From positions 186,001 through 250,000 of the forward strand of contig JAIWWG010000012.1 in the NCBI GenBank assembly GCA_025435555.1: a DNA stretch of 64,000 bases. Direction: 5' to 3'. The translations under genes were made by a program, and so were the position numbers. The stretch's first letter is position 1; each line of letters starts with the position of its first letter. Source of the stretch: Chytriomyces cf. hyalinus JEL632 (Eukaryota > Chytridiomycota > Chytridiomycetes > Chytridiales > Chytriomycetaceae). Shown here one piece after another: positions 10,737-21,190 of the stretch. A model generated the notes under the pieces. That model had not been told where the DNA came from. It did not search any database and worked only from the letters and a program-made list of their open reading frames with translations.

Positions 10737-11924
10737 TCAGACATAATTTGAGTGTGCGAAACATGAATTTGCTGCGCGGTGTTGAATGACCATACATGCT
10801 TCAGCAATGGCGTCTTCCTGATCAATCGTCTTTAAATGTTCGTTGAAACGCCGCAAATAACTTTTCACCAGGTAGAAGCTTTGCTCAATCTGTATAAGAT
10901 ACATGTAAGCAAAACGAACCCATAATTGCGCTTGTTTACCGGATTCAAATCAGGTGAATATGGCGGGAGGAATACAAGCAGCACTCCAGCATCAAGACAG
11001 GCAGCAGCAATTCGAGGGTCTTTGTGAATGGGGCAGTTATCCATTACCAGAACACTGTTTGGAAGAGGGTGAGGATTCATAGAAGGTAGCTGTGGGTAAT
11101 AACAATTTATCAGACATGCGACACAACTGTTGGCTCTAAAACTTACCAAATGGTCTGTAAGCCAGTCAATAAAATCCTCTGACTTCACTGATCCTTCTTT
11201 TATCAGATACGAAAGATAACCGTCTATGCAAAGTGCTGCCAGCAGTGAATGTCCCGTGCCACGAACGAAGGGTGCAGAATGGTGAGCCTGGAAGCCAATG
11301 TGAGAGTACCCACAAGTTCGCTCCAGAGTTTTTCGATTGATCGCTGATTCATCCGCAAACACAAGCTGCTCCGCAGAAAATTGCCCGATGAAGAATCGAA
11401 AGTTCGTTCGTTCCAATTCATTGCGCTCTGATGCTGCAACTGAAAGCTGAAGAAAATTATGCATAACAGAAGCAAAACAGCGGGGATCCAACAATTTTTA
11501 CTGTACCTGCTTGTGAGTGTACCCGCATCGACGCAAGCATCTCCACACTGTCGCAATAGACACTTTGATGTTCGCAGCCTTATGCACTTCCTCCACCAGC
11601 TCGTCTATGTACCAATCTTTTCTCAGGGTCAAAAGGGCTTCGATGTGCTGGCAATAACAGCAACGTATCAATTTGGATGATACAGGGAACCAACGTCAAT
11701 AGATCACTCACCGTTTTCACTCATTTTTCAATTATCCACTTTCTTCCGCCTGTACATACGAATGGGTTTCGAAGTGTGCCATATGTCTGGAAATATAGGC
11801 GGGTACGGCGCACGAGGTCTGGCTTCAGGAATAGTCGATCGCAGGTCTTGCTCACACTGTCCCCTTCCATCTGGGAATAGATGATCTGCCATAGGACTAC
11901 GTCGGGATACTGTTTGTGGCCCAT
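10737..11924 (-). CDS. DDE_3-type transposase (Tc1/mariner-IS630 superfamily), probably interrupted by one TGA
   Basis: Minus-strand spliced transposase. The exon from 11924 encodes a helix-turn-helix region (VVLWQIIYSQMEGDSVSKTC). The next, from about 11667, contains RKDWYIDELVEEVHKA and TVWRCLRRCGYTHKQ. The catalytic domain has its first Asp in LVFADESAINRKTL, second Asp in VLVMDNCPIHKDPR, and third acidic residue in PYSPDLNPIEQSFYLVK, where an intron splits NP from IEQ. The last exon ends SNYV at 10737. Between exons 1 and 2 the best splice donor (GTGAGTGAT) lies downstream of an in-frame TGA at 11723-11721, so either that codon is a disabling mutation or the splice differs. The open frame also extends upstream into the right inverted repeat without an ATG; 11924 is the first Met. 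Confidence 0.8.
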
Positions 11925-11977
11925 TCGATTGCTCCAGTCGTCCAGGATGTCGTGTTTTCTGCGACCAGCGCGATATT

Positions 11978-12056
11978 GTCGGGTGCGATATTCGTTTTTT
12001 GATATTTCACAATTTTTGTAAAAACGCAAAAGATATGAAATCAGCAGTAAATAAAT
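11978..12056 (-). repeat. Right terminal inverted repeat of the two-gene transposon
   Basis: Reverse complement of the left repeat with two mismatches in 79 positions. It lies about 50 bp upstream of the transposase start codon and is likely to carry its promoter. Confidence 0.9.
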
Positions 12057-12065
12057 ACCCCGATT

Positions 12066-13118
12066 TAAGTCTGTTGCGGATCCTGGTCAAGGTGGACCAG
12101 TGGTCTCCTCATGTACTCAACATAAAGGAGAGCTCAAAATCTCTGGAATGCATGAAGATGTGGGAAACAGGTGTTTGAGCACCTGCAGACCCCATACGTA
12201 ACAAAGATGTGAAATACACACGACTTCGTGTAAATATAGACAAGCCACGGGGACGGTAACACACCGTCGATCACACACACAGGTCTCTGGCACATCTGCC
12301 AAGTCCTACGAGCACCCACATGCCATCCACGGCTATTTATGGTCACTGGATGAGAAGTTGTGAGGCATACTGCCAAGACCCCAATAAAGCTTTATTTACA
12401 CAAAGTTGGGACCTTAAACGATCCACCACAATAACACACCATCACATGACACCCTCACCAAGTCGTCATAAGGTGTCAGACTCTATCACTCTAGAGAATA
12501 CCAACAGTACTAAGCCAAACTACCTGCAACACCAAGCATTCGGCAGAAACACACCAGTACATAGCTTGTGTAGTTGAAACGAAGGTTTGAGCCTGGACAG
12601 GCGGCACTTGAGGACCCAGATCTTGCATAAGCAAAGTTCAAAGTTAGTACACCACAGTCAAACTGACACGCTGAAACGTACATGGACAGCAGGCAGCGCT
12701 GCTTACCTGTACACCGTCACTTGGACCCATGGCTCCCTGCCCAGGTGGGAGAGTCCCCGTCAGAGGTCCAAGGATACAGTCATATGCACTTTGGACGTTG
12801 GTTGGATAGTTTCTTATTCAAATCGTAACTTTTTGGATTGGTAAAGGCCCAACAGTCTTTGGGGACGTTCGGGGGATTTCCATCTCGGTTCTTTATAATT
12901 TCTACCGTGAAAAAATAGAAAACCATGGAGATACCCACGATTTTCCACCCATGAGTGATTCTTTCATGTTCTATTCCAAAGGGTATAAATGGTAGAGCTT
13001 CCACAAGGCAAATAAACATCTTCTTAGACCAAAATCATCGTTGTAGCACCTAGTCCTCAAGTCACAAACCCTCGTACAGCGTGCCACCACCATTTGTACC
13101 GACAAAGTCCCCCCTGGC
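12066..13118. other. About 1 kb without a recognisable gene
   Basis: Open frames here are short and show no family resemblance. The stretch is rich in short CA/TG-rich motifs and contains several small palindromic patches (for example around 12700-12790). A TATAAAT element at about 12985 sits roughly 135 bp before the ATG of the broken AT-hook gene and may be its old promoter. The rest is probably remnant transposon DNA. Confidence 0.4.
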
Positions 13119-14300
13119 ATGAAATTCACCAACAGCAAGAACATAGGCCCACCCAAGCAGCGAGGTCGGCCACCCAAAATCGACCAGTACGTAGGTCTGC
13201 CTGCAGCAAAACGAGTAACTAAGCGACGACAAGCAGCATCTGCCAAAATCAAATTCAATGAGGACGAATTCCTGACCTGGATGCAGATGGGATTTTCACC
13301 CGTCTGACCATGTGCCGCCAGCGCCACAAGCAAGAACACAGCAGTTGGAACCCCGATCGCAACATCCAGCACCAGCAGACGAAGCTGCAGACGATCCAGC
13401 CTGTTGTGTCACAGATGCCTTTGACGAAGCCGTTTCAAACCAAACAGTCGACAATCCTTCAGACACAGACACAGACATGGACGAAGATTTCGAATTTTGT
13501 ACTGTTGGAGAGGATAGCCTGCTTACAGATGCACTGTCAAGGCATCACCAACGCAAGTGCCAGAAGTTTGTTGACTTTGACAATCACAAGGCTGGTATGC
13601 TTGCCGAATATGCGAAGCTGGTCACTGCGAATCTTACTGGCTGTATTTGCAGTGTTGATGGTTGTGAAACGGTGGCAGTTTATTGATGCTACACATGTCG
13701 AAGTGCCGGCATTTTGAAGTCAGCCCACTGCGAAGCGCATGCGGGGATTCACTGGAACGAAACACTATGCCATCAAATTCTTAATGCCTCAGACCAACCC
13801 CTGGAGCGCAATTTACGTCGACTGGATTGCTGCAAAATGTCACCTGTTCACAGTGGGAACGTTGCACAGCTGAATACGCAAGGCCGCAGCGAACAAGTCG
13901 TATGTCACACTTGCATCAATCACAGCATTTCATCTATGCTCATGGGGCTTGGCATCATGGTGAACAGAGTTGCAAAGCCAGGTTTGTATGATCTGAATTC
14001 TCATGCCAAATATTGACACACAAACATCTTGCAGATCACACGTTTGCTGTCCCTATGGTGCAAGTAGCATTGAAAGCTCGAATTCATGGAACCTCATACG
14101 AAAGCTGCGCTGCAATTTTTTCTCTGATGCATCAAAGAGTGCTCAAATTAAAGGACTGTATTGCTGTAAGACAAGTTAAACAAGACCTACTGGATTACGA
14201 TGGCAGACTCCGGGACACGCCAGAATCGATTGACTCAAGTTCACGCTGGCCAACCAAACCACTAAAGTGTCCTGAGCCGCGGCCTCATCCTGATCGAAAA
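13119..14300 (+). pseudogene. Broken gene with AT-hook and cysteine cluster, possibly a KDZ-type transposase remnant
   Basis: The frame starts at 13119 with an AT-hook (KQRGRPPKIDQY) and a basic stretch. It shifts by one base around 13262-13307 and continues through an acidic segment (DTDTDMDEDFEF). A Cys/His cluster follows: TGCICSVDGCETVAVY, an in-frame TGA at 13684-13686, then CYTCRSAGILKSAHCEAHAG. After a likely intron (13982-14034) the frame goes on with DHTFAVPMVQVALKARIHG and stops having meaning near 14300, before the DIS3 3' end. The pattern C-x2-C, then CxxC, C, H, and HW resembles cysteine clusters that precede KDZ (Kyakuja/Dileera/Zisupton) transposases, but the catalytic region is absent. 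This identification is tentative. The frameshift and stop make loss of function likely. Confidence 0.45.
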
Positions 14301-14488
14301 ATCCGAGTCACTGCACAACTATCGCTTGTATCTGTCACCTTGCCTCTGTGTGTCACCTTTTCATATTCTCACTGCATCAACTTGAGCACTGCCAATTTCG
14401 ATCAGAAAAGAGGTTATAGCTTTTGTATTCGGACCTCCCCTTGCTTCCGTTCAACAAATGTGTACACAAGTGAATTGGAAGGTAGCAA

Positions 14489-17400
14489 CTACTTCTTGCC
14501 ACCCTTTTTCTTTCCTGCGCCTTTCACGCCCGCAGACCCAGCCTTCGCCTCCACAGCATCTCCACTGACAACTCCCATCTCGGCAGTCACGCGATTCGTC
14601 TCCCCCACATTGGTCTTCACCTTCCCAACCCCAGGAATATCCACAACGGCAGGAACAACATCCACCTTCACCTTCTGAACCTCAACAGGATCCACACTGA
14701 GTCCAGGCACGCGCGGTTCAATCAGCTTAACAACCAGTTTACTCCGCTGCGCAGCTTCCTGCCCGGCCTCTTCCACACTCACGCGGACAAGCACCTTTCC
14801 AAAGATTCGAATTTGAGCGCCAGTCGTGGGACACGTCAGTGTGTTTGCAACGGCATCGTGGGTGAGCAGTTGTGCACTGTCAGTGCTGCCTTTAGGACCA
14901 GCTGCTTGGGAATGCACGATTCCTTCGATTCCGAAACGTGGAATGATTACGCTGAACCCGTTCTTCATGACGCGAATCACGAATCCTTCTTCTTGGATTA
15001 CTTTGTTTTTGAAAAAGAGGTTCGTGAAAAGTTCCACAGACGAGCGAGATGCTTGTTGAGCGTTGCGGTGACGGAAATTTAGGACTGGTAATTTTTTCCA
15101 TGTAAGTTCATCAGCATCTCAAAATTTCCAAAGTAAAGCTGTTACCGTCACTGAGTTCGGAAGCCTTGACTTTATCTACTAAATCTGACGAATATGTCTT
15201 GTCATAACCAATGCAAGCGGCCAAAAGTCGGTGCACAACCAAATCTGTCAGAAGGTATGAGAAAAATCCCTGCATCAAGTTTCGAAAGACAAAAAAACCC
15301 CACCAGCATAACGACGAATTGGTGAAGTGAAATGCGTGTAAATATCGGTCGCAAGACCGTAATGCCTGCAACATTAAGTCAGTAAACTTCAGACAGGGTA
15401 TTCCACAAGGACACTTACCAAAAGTCCTCTGGAGCAAGCGTTCCAGAGCAAAAGTAAACGGCTTGCATCATGCATCGTGTTGTCATGATACGAATCAACT
15501 TGTTGAAGTAAGGTTCGTCTGCAAGCTATCAAAAGTAAAACCGGTTAGTCGCATGAACTCAGTCACCAAGAGACCGAGCGTGTCTCACCACCGCTTTATC
15601 CAGTGAGTCTGACAATGTACGGTTGTTGGAAGGGTCGATTTCAATTCCGTATTCAGCCGCGGCCTTGATCAAACTCTCAAAGTTGGTTGCTGAAGGCTTG
15701 GGATGGCGACTGTTGCGACAGAATATGTTCAGCGCACTAAATTTGCAAAAATGCGAAAAAAATTGAACAAACCGCAACATGGATGAATCAGGGAACACAC
15801 TGTAGATTTTTTTGGCAACATAAATATTTGCGAGCAACATGAACTCTTCAACAAGAGCGTTTGTATCTTTCATCTCCTTCAATTCTAATCGCAAGCAATC
15901 AGAGCGTTATTAGAATCAAAATTGCCGAGTGATCAGCAACGGATACCAACCAACATCCAACGGATCTTGCGCATCATTATCGAGACTGAACCGAACTTCT
16001 GGACTTGCAAGCACAAGTGCACCGTTTGCCATTCTCTTTGCCCGCAGCTTTTTGGCAATAGAATTGAGCAGTTTAATTCCGGTCGAGACCGGGTCGGTAA
16101 GAGTCGGGTCATCCAGCCGTGCTTGAGCCGCATCGTATGTCAGAGACGCACGCGATCGAATGACACTTTTTGAGTACTTGACGTCGATGATATCTGCATC
16201 AGGTGTGACTTCCTGTAGTATTTCACGCATGAGAATCGAAAAAAGAACAATATTGAAAAGATTGCATACCCAGATACACGAAAAAGACAGCCGTTCCACG
16301 TTTGATCTCAATGAGCATAGATCTAGAAACGTAAATTGTCGGTGTTGATGGCAATTTCCAGGACAAAAATTCCACATACTTGTGCCGAGCAACGATGGAA
16401 GCATATCAATACGTCTGTCGACGAGATAGACGGTCGTGCCGCGGGTGGCGGCTTCCTGATCCATCGCATTCCCTGGCTTCACAAAGTGGCTGACATCCGC
16501 AATATCTGCAATAGGAAACCGTTCATTTCACATTCGACTAGTTGAAAAAAACAAAGATTGACTCACGAACTCCCACTTCGTAGTTGCCATTTGGCAGTAA
16601 TCGAGCATGTAGGGCATCATCAATGTCGGTACAGCCTAGCCAGTTTTGAAAAGGAGACAGTCAGTCGAAAGGGAAGCTGCATTGCGAAAAAGGTGGCCAC
16701 AAACCAGGGGGGTCGATACTGCAAACGTCGAGATGCCTAAAGTCCATTCTGCCGGCCAAATGCTCCTCCTTCACAACCCATGCTTCCCCTTCGTCGGGCA
16801 AATATGACATGACTTGCTTGGAGAATGGCATAAAACGAACATCATGTTCCAACAAAATCACATCCGTCTCCGTTTTACGATCTCCAACATTTCCCAACGC
16901 CTTGACAAAATGTCCCATAGGATAAAGACTCTGCTTTCCCCATGAATCGATCGCGACCATAATACGCTGTCCAGCCAGTTGTTTGGCTTGACGCGTGCGA
17001 ATTTTGATTTTCGGAATGCGCTTGTCCATTGGCCAGAAAAAGACAAATTTCTGCTGACTGCTGCTTCCAGAATCTGAGGATACATCTTTTGGAGCTTCAA
17101 TCGTTCCGCAGAAGGGTCGCCATTTGCGCTGAATAATTCCCACAATACATCCCGTGCGCACCCAATCGCCAGAATTGGCAGCACGCTGTTCAGTTTCTTC
17201 CGTTTGCATTTCGTCGTCCTGTTCTGGAACGGGAACAGCAGCGGCGGATGCATCAAGCAGCGAGTTTGGATCCACCTTTTCCAGAGTTTCGTCATCCTCT
17301 TCTGTTGAGAGCACAGCATGCAGCCAAGTTTTTTAGAATCGAAATTTAAACTGGAACTTCTGCGTTTACCTGCATCAAGCACAACATTATCGCCCTGCCT

Positions 17401-18601
17401 GAGCCATTCCGACTTTGGCAAAATTCGAACAGCCACAACATCGCCATGAACACCACGATTCAGGTGGGTGCGACCAATGATTTTGACTGAAGTATCCTCG
17501 CCATCCACTTTTGTGTAAATGCTCCCCTCCAAGAAATTGTGAAAGCTGATTCCCAAAGTTCCTTGACAGAATGCACCGCTTTTAAGTCCGGCAGTAATTT
17601 GAGATGGTGTCAGGTGGTCGGGGTAGGATATTTTTTTCGCCGCCGCATCATCTGCATCGTCATTGACAGCAATCATGTCCACAAGCTCAGGAAATGCGGT
17701 CAATCCTTCGACATATTCGCGAACTGGCAAACAAATACAGTCAGAATCAGGTCCATTGGGGATTACAAGATGGACGCACCAGAGTATGCGAACATGCCAT
17801 CGGCGGTAGCTTTTCTACGATTGTCGGCATCATCTGAGATGAGAACGATTGAAATGCCAGATGGCAAATGTTTGGCGTACCAACGACAGGCCTCGCGAAT
17901 TGCTGACAAAACAAAACGCAATATGTGAGGTCAGTAGATGCGCAAAAACGGAAGTAAAAAGGCTTCGATGAATGCAGCCATCTGATTTAAGATACGGACG
18001 GCAATATCGAACCTCGGTCGTTTCTGTCGTTTGGGGATTCGTCCTTTACTCTTTTAACAAAGGTATCGCGCATGAACTCGTTTGAAAAGACATAGAATCG
18101 TTTATCGACGTCGGCTGTTATTGCGCGCAAGCGAGCGTACATTTGAGTGGACCTATTATTTGGAGTTGAGTTTTGATGCGTTGAACTCCAGATTTCATTG
18201 GTTTCTGAGCGCACCTGTGTCGCACTTCGTCGAGTGCCGTTTGCAACACTACCACGTCTGAGAATGCTTTGTGCTCGAGCAAGTCCATCTGGCATCGTGA
18301 GCCGTTTAGCGAAAAAAAGGACACAAAAAACAAAAAATAAAATAAAATAGCAAGACAACAGAAAGGGTATGTGGACCTGATGCAAGAACATGTTTGTGTC
18401 GGGTACAATAATGTGGGGCATTGCATGGAGTTTGTTTGCATTCGCAGGAAGGGCCTGCATAGTCCTGACGCCGCTCGCGCACACGCCGTCCGCACACACG
18501 CCAACGCCGCACCCAATGTCTTCTCTTAGGTACAGTTCGCGAACGACTTTTATGACGCTGCCCTTTCTGGTCTTGCGTACGTGGCTCCGCGACTGAAGCA
18601 T
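14489..18601 (-). CDS. DIS3: Exosome exoribonuclease RRP44/DIS3
   Basis: Catalytic subunit of the RNA exosome, combining a PIN endonuclease with a 3'-5' RNB exonuclease. Sixteen minus-strand exons join exactly in frame: 18601-18377, 18288-18215, 18152-18013, 17902-17780, 17723-17370, 17301-16705, 16635-16567, 16505-16380, 16322-16270, 16212-15951, 15884-15773, 15736-15589, 15525-15419, 15365-15304, 15244-15146 and 15084-14489 (1,048 residues). The PIN domain shows [34 protein letters not shown] and NDRNDR. Two cold-shock-like domains follow. The RNB active site reads [13 protein letters not shown], then [15 protein letters not shown]. Helical RNB motifs include [19 protein letters not shown]. 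An S1 domain ([16 protein letters not shown]) and a Lys/Gly-rich tail end the protein. All expected acidic residues are present. The ATG is 147 bp from the divergent DUF606 gene. Confidence 0.96.
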
Positions 18602-18748
18602 TTTGATCAAAGCGTTAAAATTTACGAGAAAAAAAAAAGAAACACGTAAATATAGCGAGGTGACATATCGAGAAAACATGCGCGCATTCGAAATCAGTGC
18701 AAATCGCTTGTCGCTGTCAACGTTCCAACTGCCGCTCCGAACCATCCA

Positions 18749-19921
18749 ATGTCATCCGCTGAAAGCTGGCTGGTCATCGTTCCTGCCTTGGTCGGATGTG
18801 CAATGACCATTCAAGGCGCCCTTACCGCCAAACTCGGGGCAATCGGCGGAAAAGCCTTCTCGTCATGCGTGGTTCTTTTCCAAGCCACATTGCTGGCTCT
18901 AGCATCTTTCCTGATTCAATCTCACGGAGGCTCATCGATCGACTTTGCTCACGCAGCTTCGCAAACGCCGTGGTGGTGCTACCTCGGCGGTGTGCTTGGA
19001 GGCTATTATGTGTTCTCGATGATTGTTCTGCTGCCAAGGATTGGCGTTGCCCTCTTTTTCATCGCTTCAATCACTCTGCAGCTTATCTCCTCGGCGCTGT
19101 TTGACTCGTTTGCAATTGCGGGCTTTTCTCAACGATCTGTTACTCCTGGACGCGCTGCTGGGATTGCTCTAGTTTTCCTTGGTTGTGTCGTTGTCAACTT
19201 TGGCACGGACATAGCAACTTGGATTGGAGCGATTATGGCCAACTACCGATCGGTGCAAAGCCAGGAGGAAGCTGTTTCAGCAGTCCGTCTTCAGAATGTA
19301 ACCAATGAGGAGCTGCCCAGGCATGACGACTTTTTGATCACTGACGCGTCCAATGCATCGGCGCCCGATTTCTACACTGTTGTCAAACTGCCGGAACCTG
19401 CTTCTGCAGACACCACTGAGGCAACACAACCACCAGTAGTACCCATTGTCAGACAACCCTCTTCTCGCAAGTCAGATTTAATACTATTAATATTCCCAAT
19501 GATTGCTGGCATCTTTCTCCTCGTCCAAGCTGGCATGAATGGCACCTTGGGCGCAAACTACGGCTACCCATTTGCATCCTTCTTCTCCCTTTCGACATCG
19601 CTTGTGACAGTTTTGATCCTGTATGCACATGAGTACTACATGAAACCCACCGACTTTCGCCGAGTCTGGCGTGAAACACCGTGGTGGTGCTATATTGCCG
19701 GAATCCTGTCGTTTTGCTACGTTTTCTCGTCCACGACTCTTGCAACGCGGTTGGGCGCGGCAGTTTTCTTGGGTACAGTTATGGCTACGCAAGTAATTTG
19801 CGCCACCATTCTCGATCATTTTGGCGTGTTGGGGTTGCAAGCGAAGAGGCTGGATTGGATGAAAGCCGCAGGGATTCTTGTATTGCTCGTGGGTGTGGTG
19901 TTGAATACTGTTCTCCGTTAA
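18749..19921 (+). CDS. Tandem DUF606 (YdcZ-like, DMT superfamily) membrane transporter
   Basis: A single uninterrupted exon encodes 390 residues with about ten hydrophobic segments. Two homologous halves are evident: TPWWCYLGGVLGGYYVFS in the first and TPWWCYIAGILSFCYVFSS in the second, each followed by a run of small and hydrophobic residues (VALFFIASITLQLIS; AVFLGTVMATQVICATI). This is the DUF606/YdcZ family, small drug/metabolite transporter-like proteins. Bacterial members usually have one unit of about 150 residues, so this is a fused duplication. The halves are joined by a hydrophilic loop of about 80 residues. Substrate is unknown. Lack of introns contrasts with almost every neighbour and is compatible with acquisition from bacteria, though fungal DUF606 proteins are known. 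Confidence 0.85.
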   Translation: MSSAESWLVIVPALVGCAMTIQGALTAKLGAIGGKAFSSCVVLFQATLLALASFLIQSHGGSSIDFAHAASQTPWWCYLGGVLGGYYVFSMIVLLPRIGVALFFIASITLQLISSALFDSFAIAGFSQRSVTPGRAAGIALVFLGCVVVNFGTDIATWIGAIMANYRSVQSQEEAVSAVRLQNVTNEELPRHDDFLITDASNASAPDFYTVVKLPEPASADTTEATQPPVVPIVRQPSSRKSDLILLIFPMIAGIFLLVQAGMNGTLGANYGYPFASFFSLSTSLVTVLILYAHEYYMKPTDFRRVWRETPWWCYIAGILSFCYVFSSTTLATRLGAAVFLGTVMATQVICATILDHFGVLGLQAKRLDWMKAAGILVLLVGVVLNTVLR

Positions 19922-20109
19922 ATACCTCAAAAACATAAACGCTTTTCCCACGCGTTTGGTGGGCTAATCTTGAAAATATGTCGGCAACACAACTTCCGTC
20001 CAAAAAAGAAAAAAAGAGGACTCGATGAATCAGAACGCGTTTTTGGATGCAAAAACAGTCATTGTTTATTTTGTGTTGAAGTGCATACCTGTTGTGTTGA
20101 ACAGGGTTT

Positions 20110-21106
20110 TCAGATTGTCTCCAGGACGTCCAAGTTCCCAACGCTGGTTGATCGGCTGATTGTTCGTTCGCTCGTCAAGTATTCGGAAATTTCCTCTTCA
20201 TCATCCTCCTGGGCAGCAAATAATGCGGGGGTCAGGCCTGTCACAGCGAGTAAGGCGAGGGGAGCAAACCTTTTCATCCAGGCCTTTCAAGCTGAGGCTG
20301 AAGTGATAACCTCAATAAGACACGAGAGGAGGAAGACAAAAAACAAGGAATACACGCTCACGATTTCAGGGATTGCTGCATCGTAGGCAGTCGGGATGAG
20401 TTTGAAACGCTTGGCACGTCTTTACTTGAAGCTGTAAATAGATCATCAGACGTCTTCATCAGCGTCCAATTAGAAAAGCGAGTAATACCAGAATGCATCG
20501 CAGTTAAGCCTTTCGACCCTGCTTTTGTAAACTTTGAGAATCACGTTTTCGACACTTGCGATTGATTTTTCGCGCACCTTCCATTGCCATTCGATCCTCA
20601 ATCATTTGTAGTAACAACGGCTTCTTTGATGTATTGCTCAGATGCAGATCCTGCGCTACATCCTCAATGTCCGCCTTCGGTGCGCTCGTCTACGCGAAAA
20701 TGTGTGAGAAGAACAAGCGTATGACGTTGAATTGACATACAGCAGCCTCGGGGCCCAGCACGGACAGAGTATAATCGAGCTTATAATACGCAAGGAAGTC
20801 CGATATGATGGCCAGCGCCGCGGTCTCTACAACATGCGACAATGTTTGAACAGGTGCGAAAGATGCAAAATGATGCTCACCCTCGCTGGAGTCGAGCCGC
20901 TTCTTTGCGGGAGTTAATCCAGCAGTTCCTTCCATCTCTTTCAGCACCGCATACACTGACGCCCGCAACTCTGCCTGCGGGTTGATATTGGTTGAGTGTG
21001 CGTGCATGCGCTCGGGAGAACGGGCGCGACTGACCTTAATTCTTCCGAGCGTTCCGTTCTTGTCGAGCGCTTCTCCGACAAGACCCTTCAGCTCTTCGGA
21101 CGACAT
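20110..21106 (-). CDS. FOP/FGFR1OP-like centrosomal protein
   Basis: Eight minus-strand exons join in frame: 21106-21035, 20974-20881, 20826-20741, 20689-20578, 20518-20489, 20431-20362, 20297-20270 and 20208-20110 (196 residues). The N-terminal half aligns with the dimerising LisH-type region of FOP (CEP43): LKGLVGEALDKNGTLGRIK, AELRASVYAVLKEMEG, IISDFLAYYKLDYTLSVL, and LHLSNTSKKPLLLQMIED. The C-terminus is low complexity, with an acidic EDDEEEISEYL motif near the end. FOP-family proteins act at centrioles and basal bodies in ciliogenesis, so the gene supports a flagellated life stage. The start codon is 84 bp from the divergent tubulin acetyltransferase start, a natural shared-promoter arrangement for two cilium-related genes. 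FOPNL/FOR20 is an alternative family assignment. Confidence 0.8.
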
Positions 21107-21190
21107 ATTTTTGCTTGTGTTTTTGTCGCAATACAATTTATTTTTTGGGTTCGTTCACTGCGCTGACAAGTTTTAAAACACTGACATTTT

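Larger units (their letters stand above)
8730..12065. mobile_element. Two-gene DNA transposon with ~79 bp inverted terminal repeats (Tc1/mariner-IS630-like)
   Basis: The ends at 8743-8821 and 11978-12056 are inverted copies of each other. By eye they match at 77 of 79 positions. They enclose two convergent genes: an uncharacterised spliced gene on the plus strand (8832-10658) and a DDE_3-type transposase on the minus strand (11924-10737). The outermost base pairs are uncertain: outside the 79 bp core the left flank reads GTGGACAAAAGTCGG, resembling Tc1-type termini, and the right flank has only partial similarity. A TA target-site duplication could not be confirmed. The near identity of the repeats implies recent insertion. 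An in-frame TGA in the transposase suggests this copy may depend on another for movement. Confidence 0.85.

Noticed and set aside
12134-12376. Possible small gene in the interval after the transposon
   Set aside because: Short frames without splice borders or similarity; treated as remnant DNA.
11721-13686. In-frame TGA codons in two transposon genes, suggesting TGA might be recoded
   Set aside because: TGA is the natural stop of intact genes here (TDG, aminopeptidase, RAD21), so the standard code holds; the two genes are more simply decayed.
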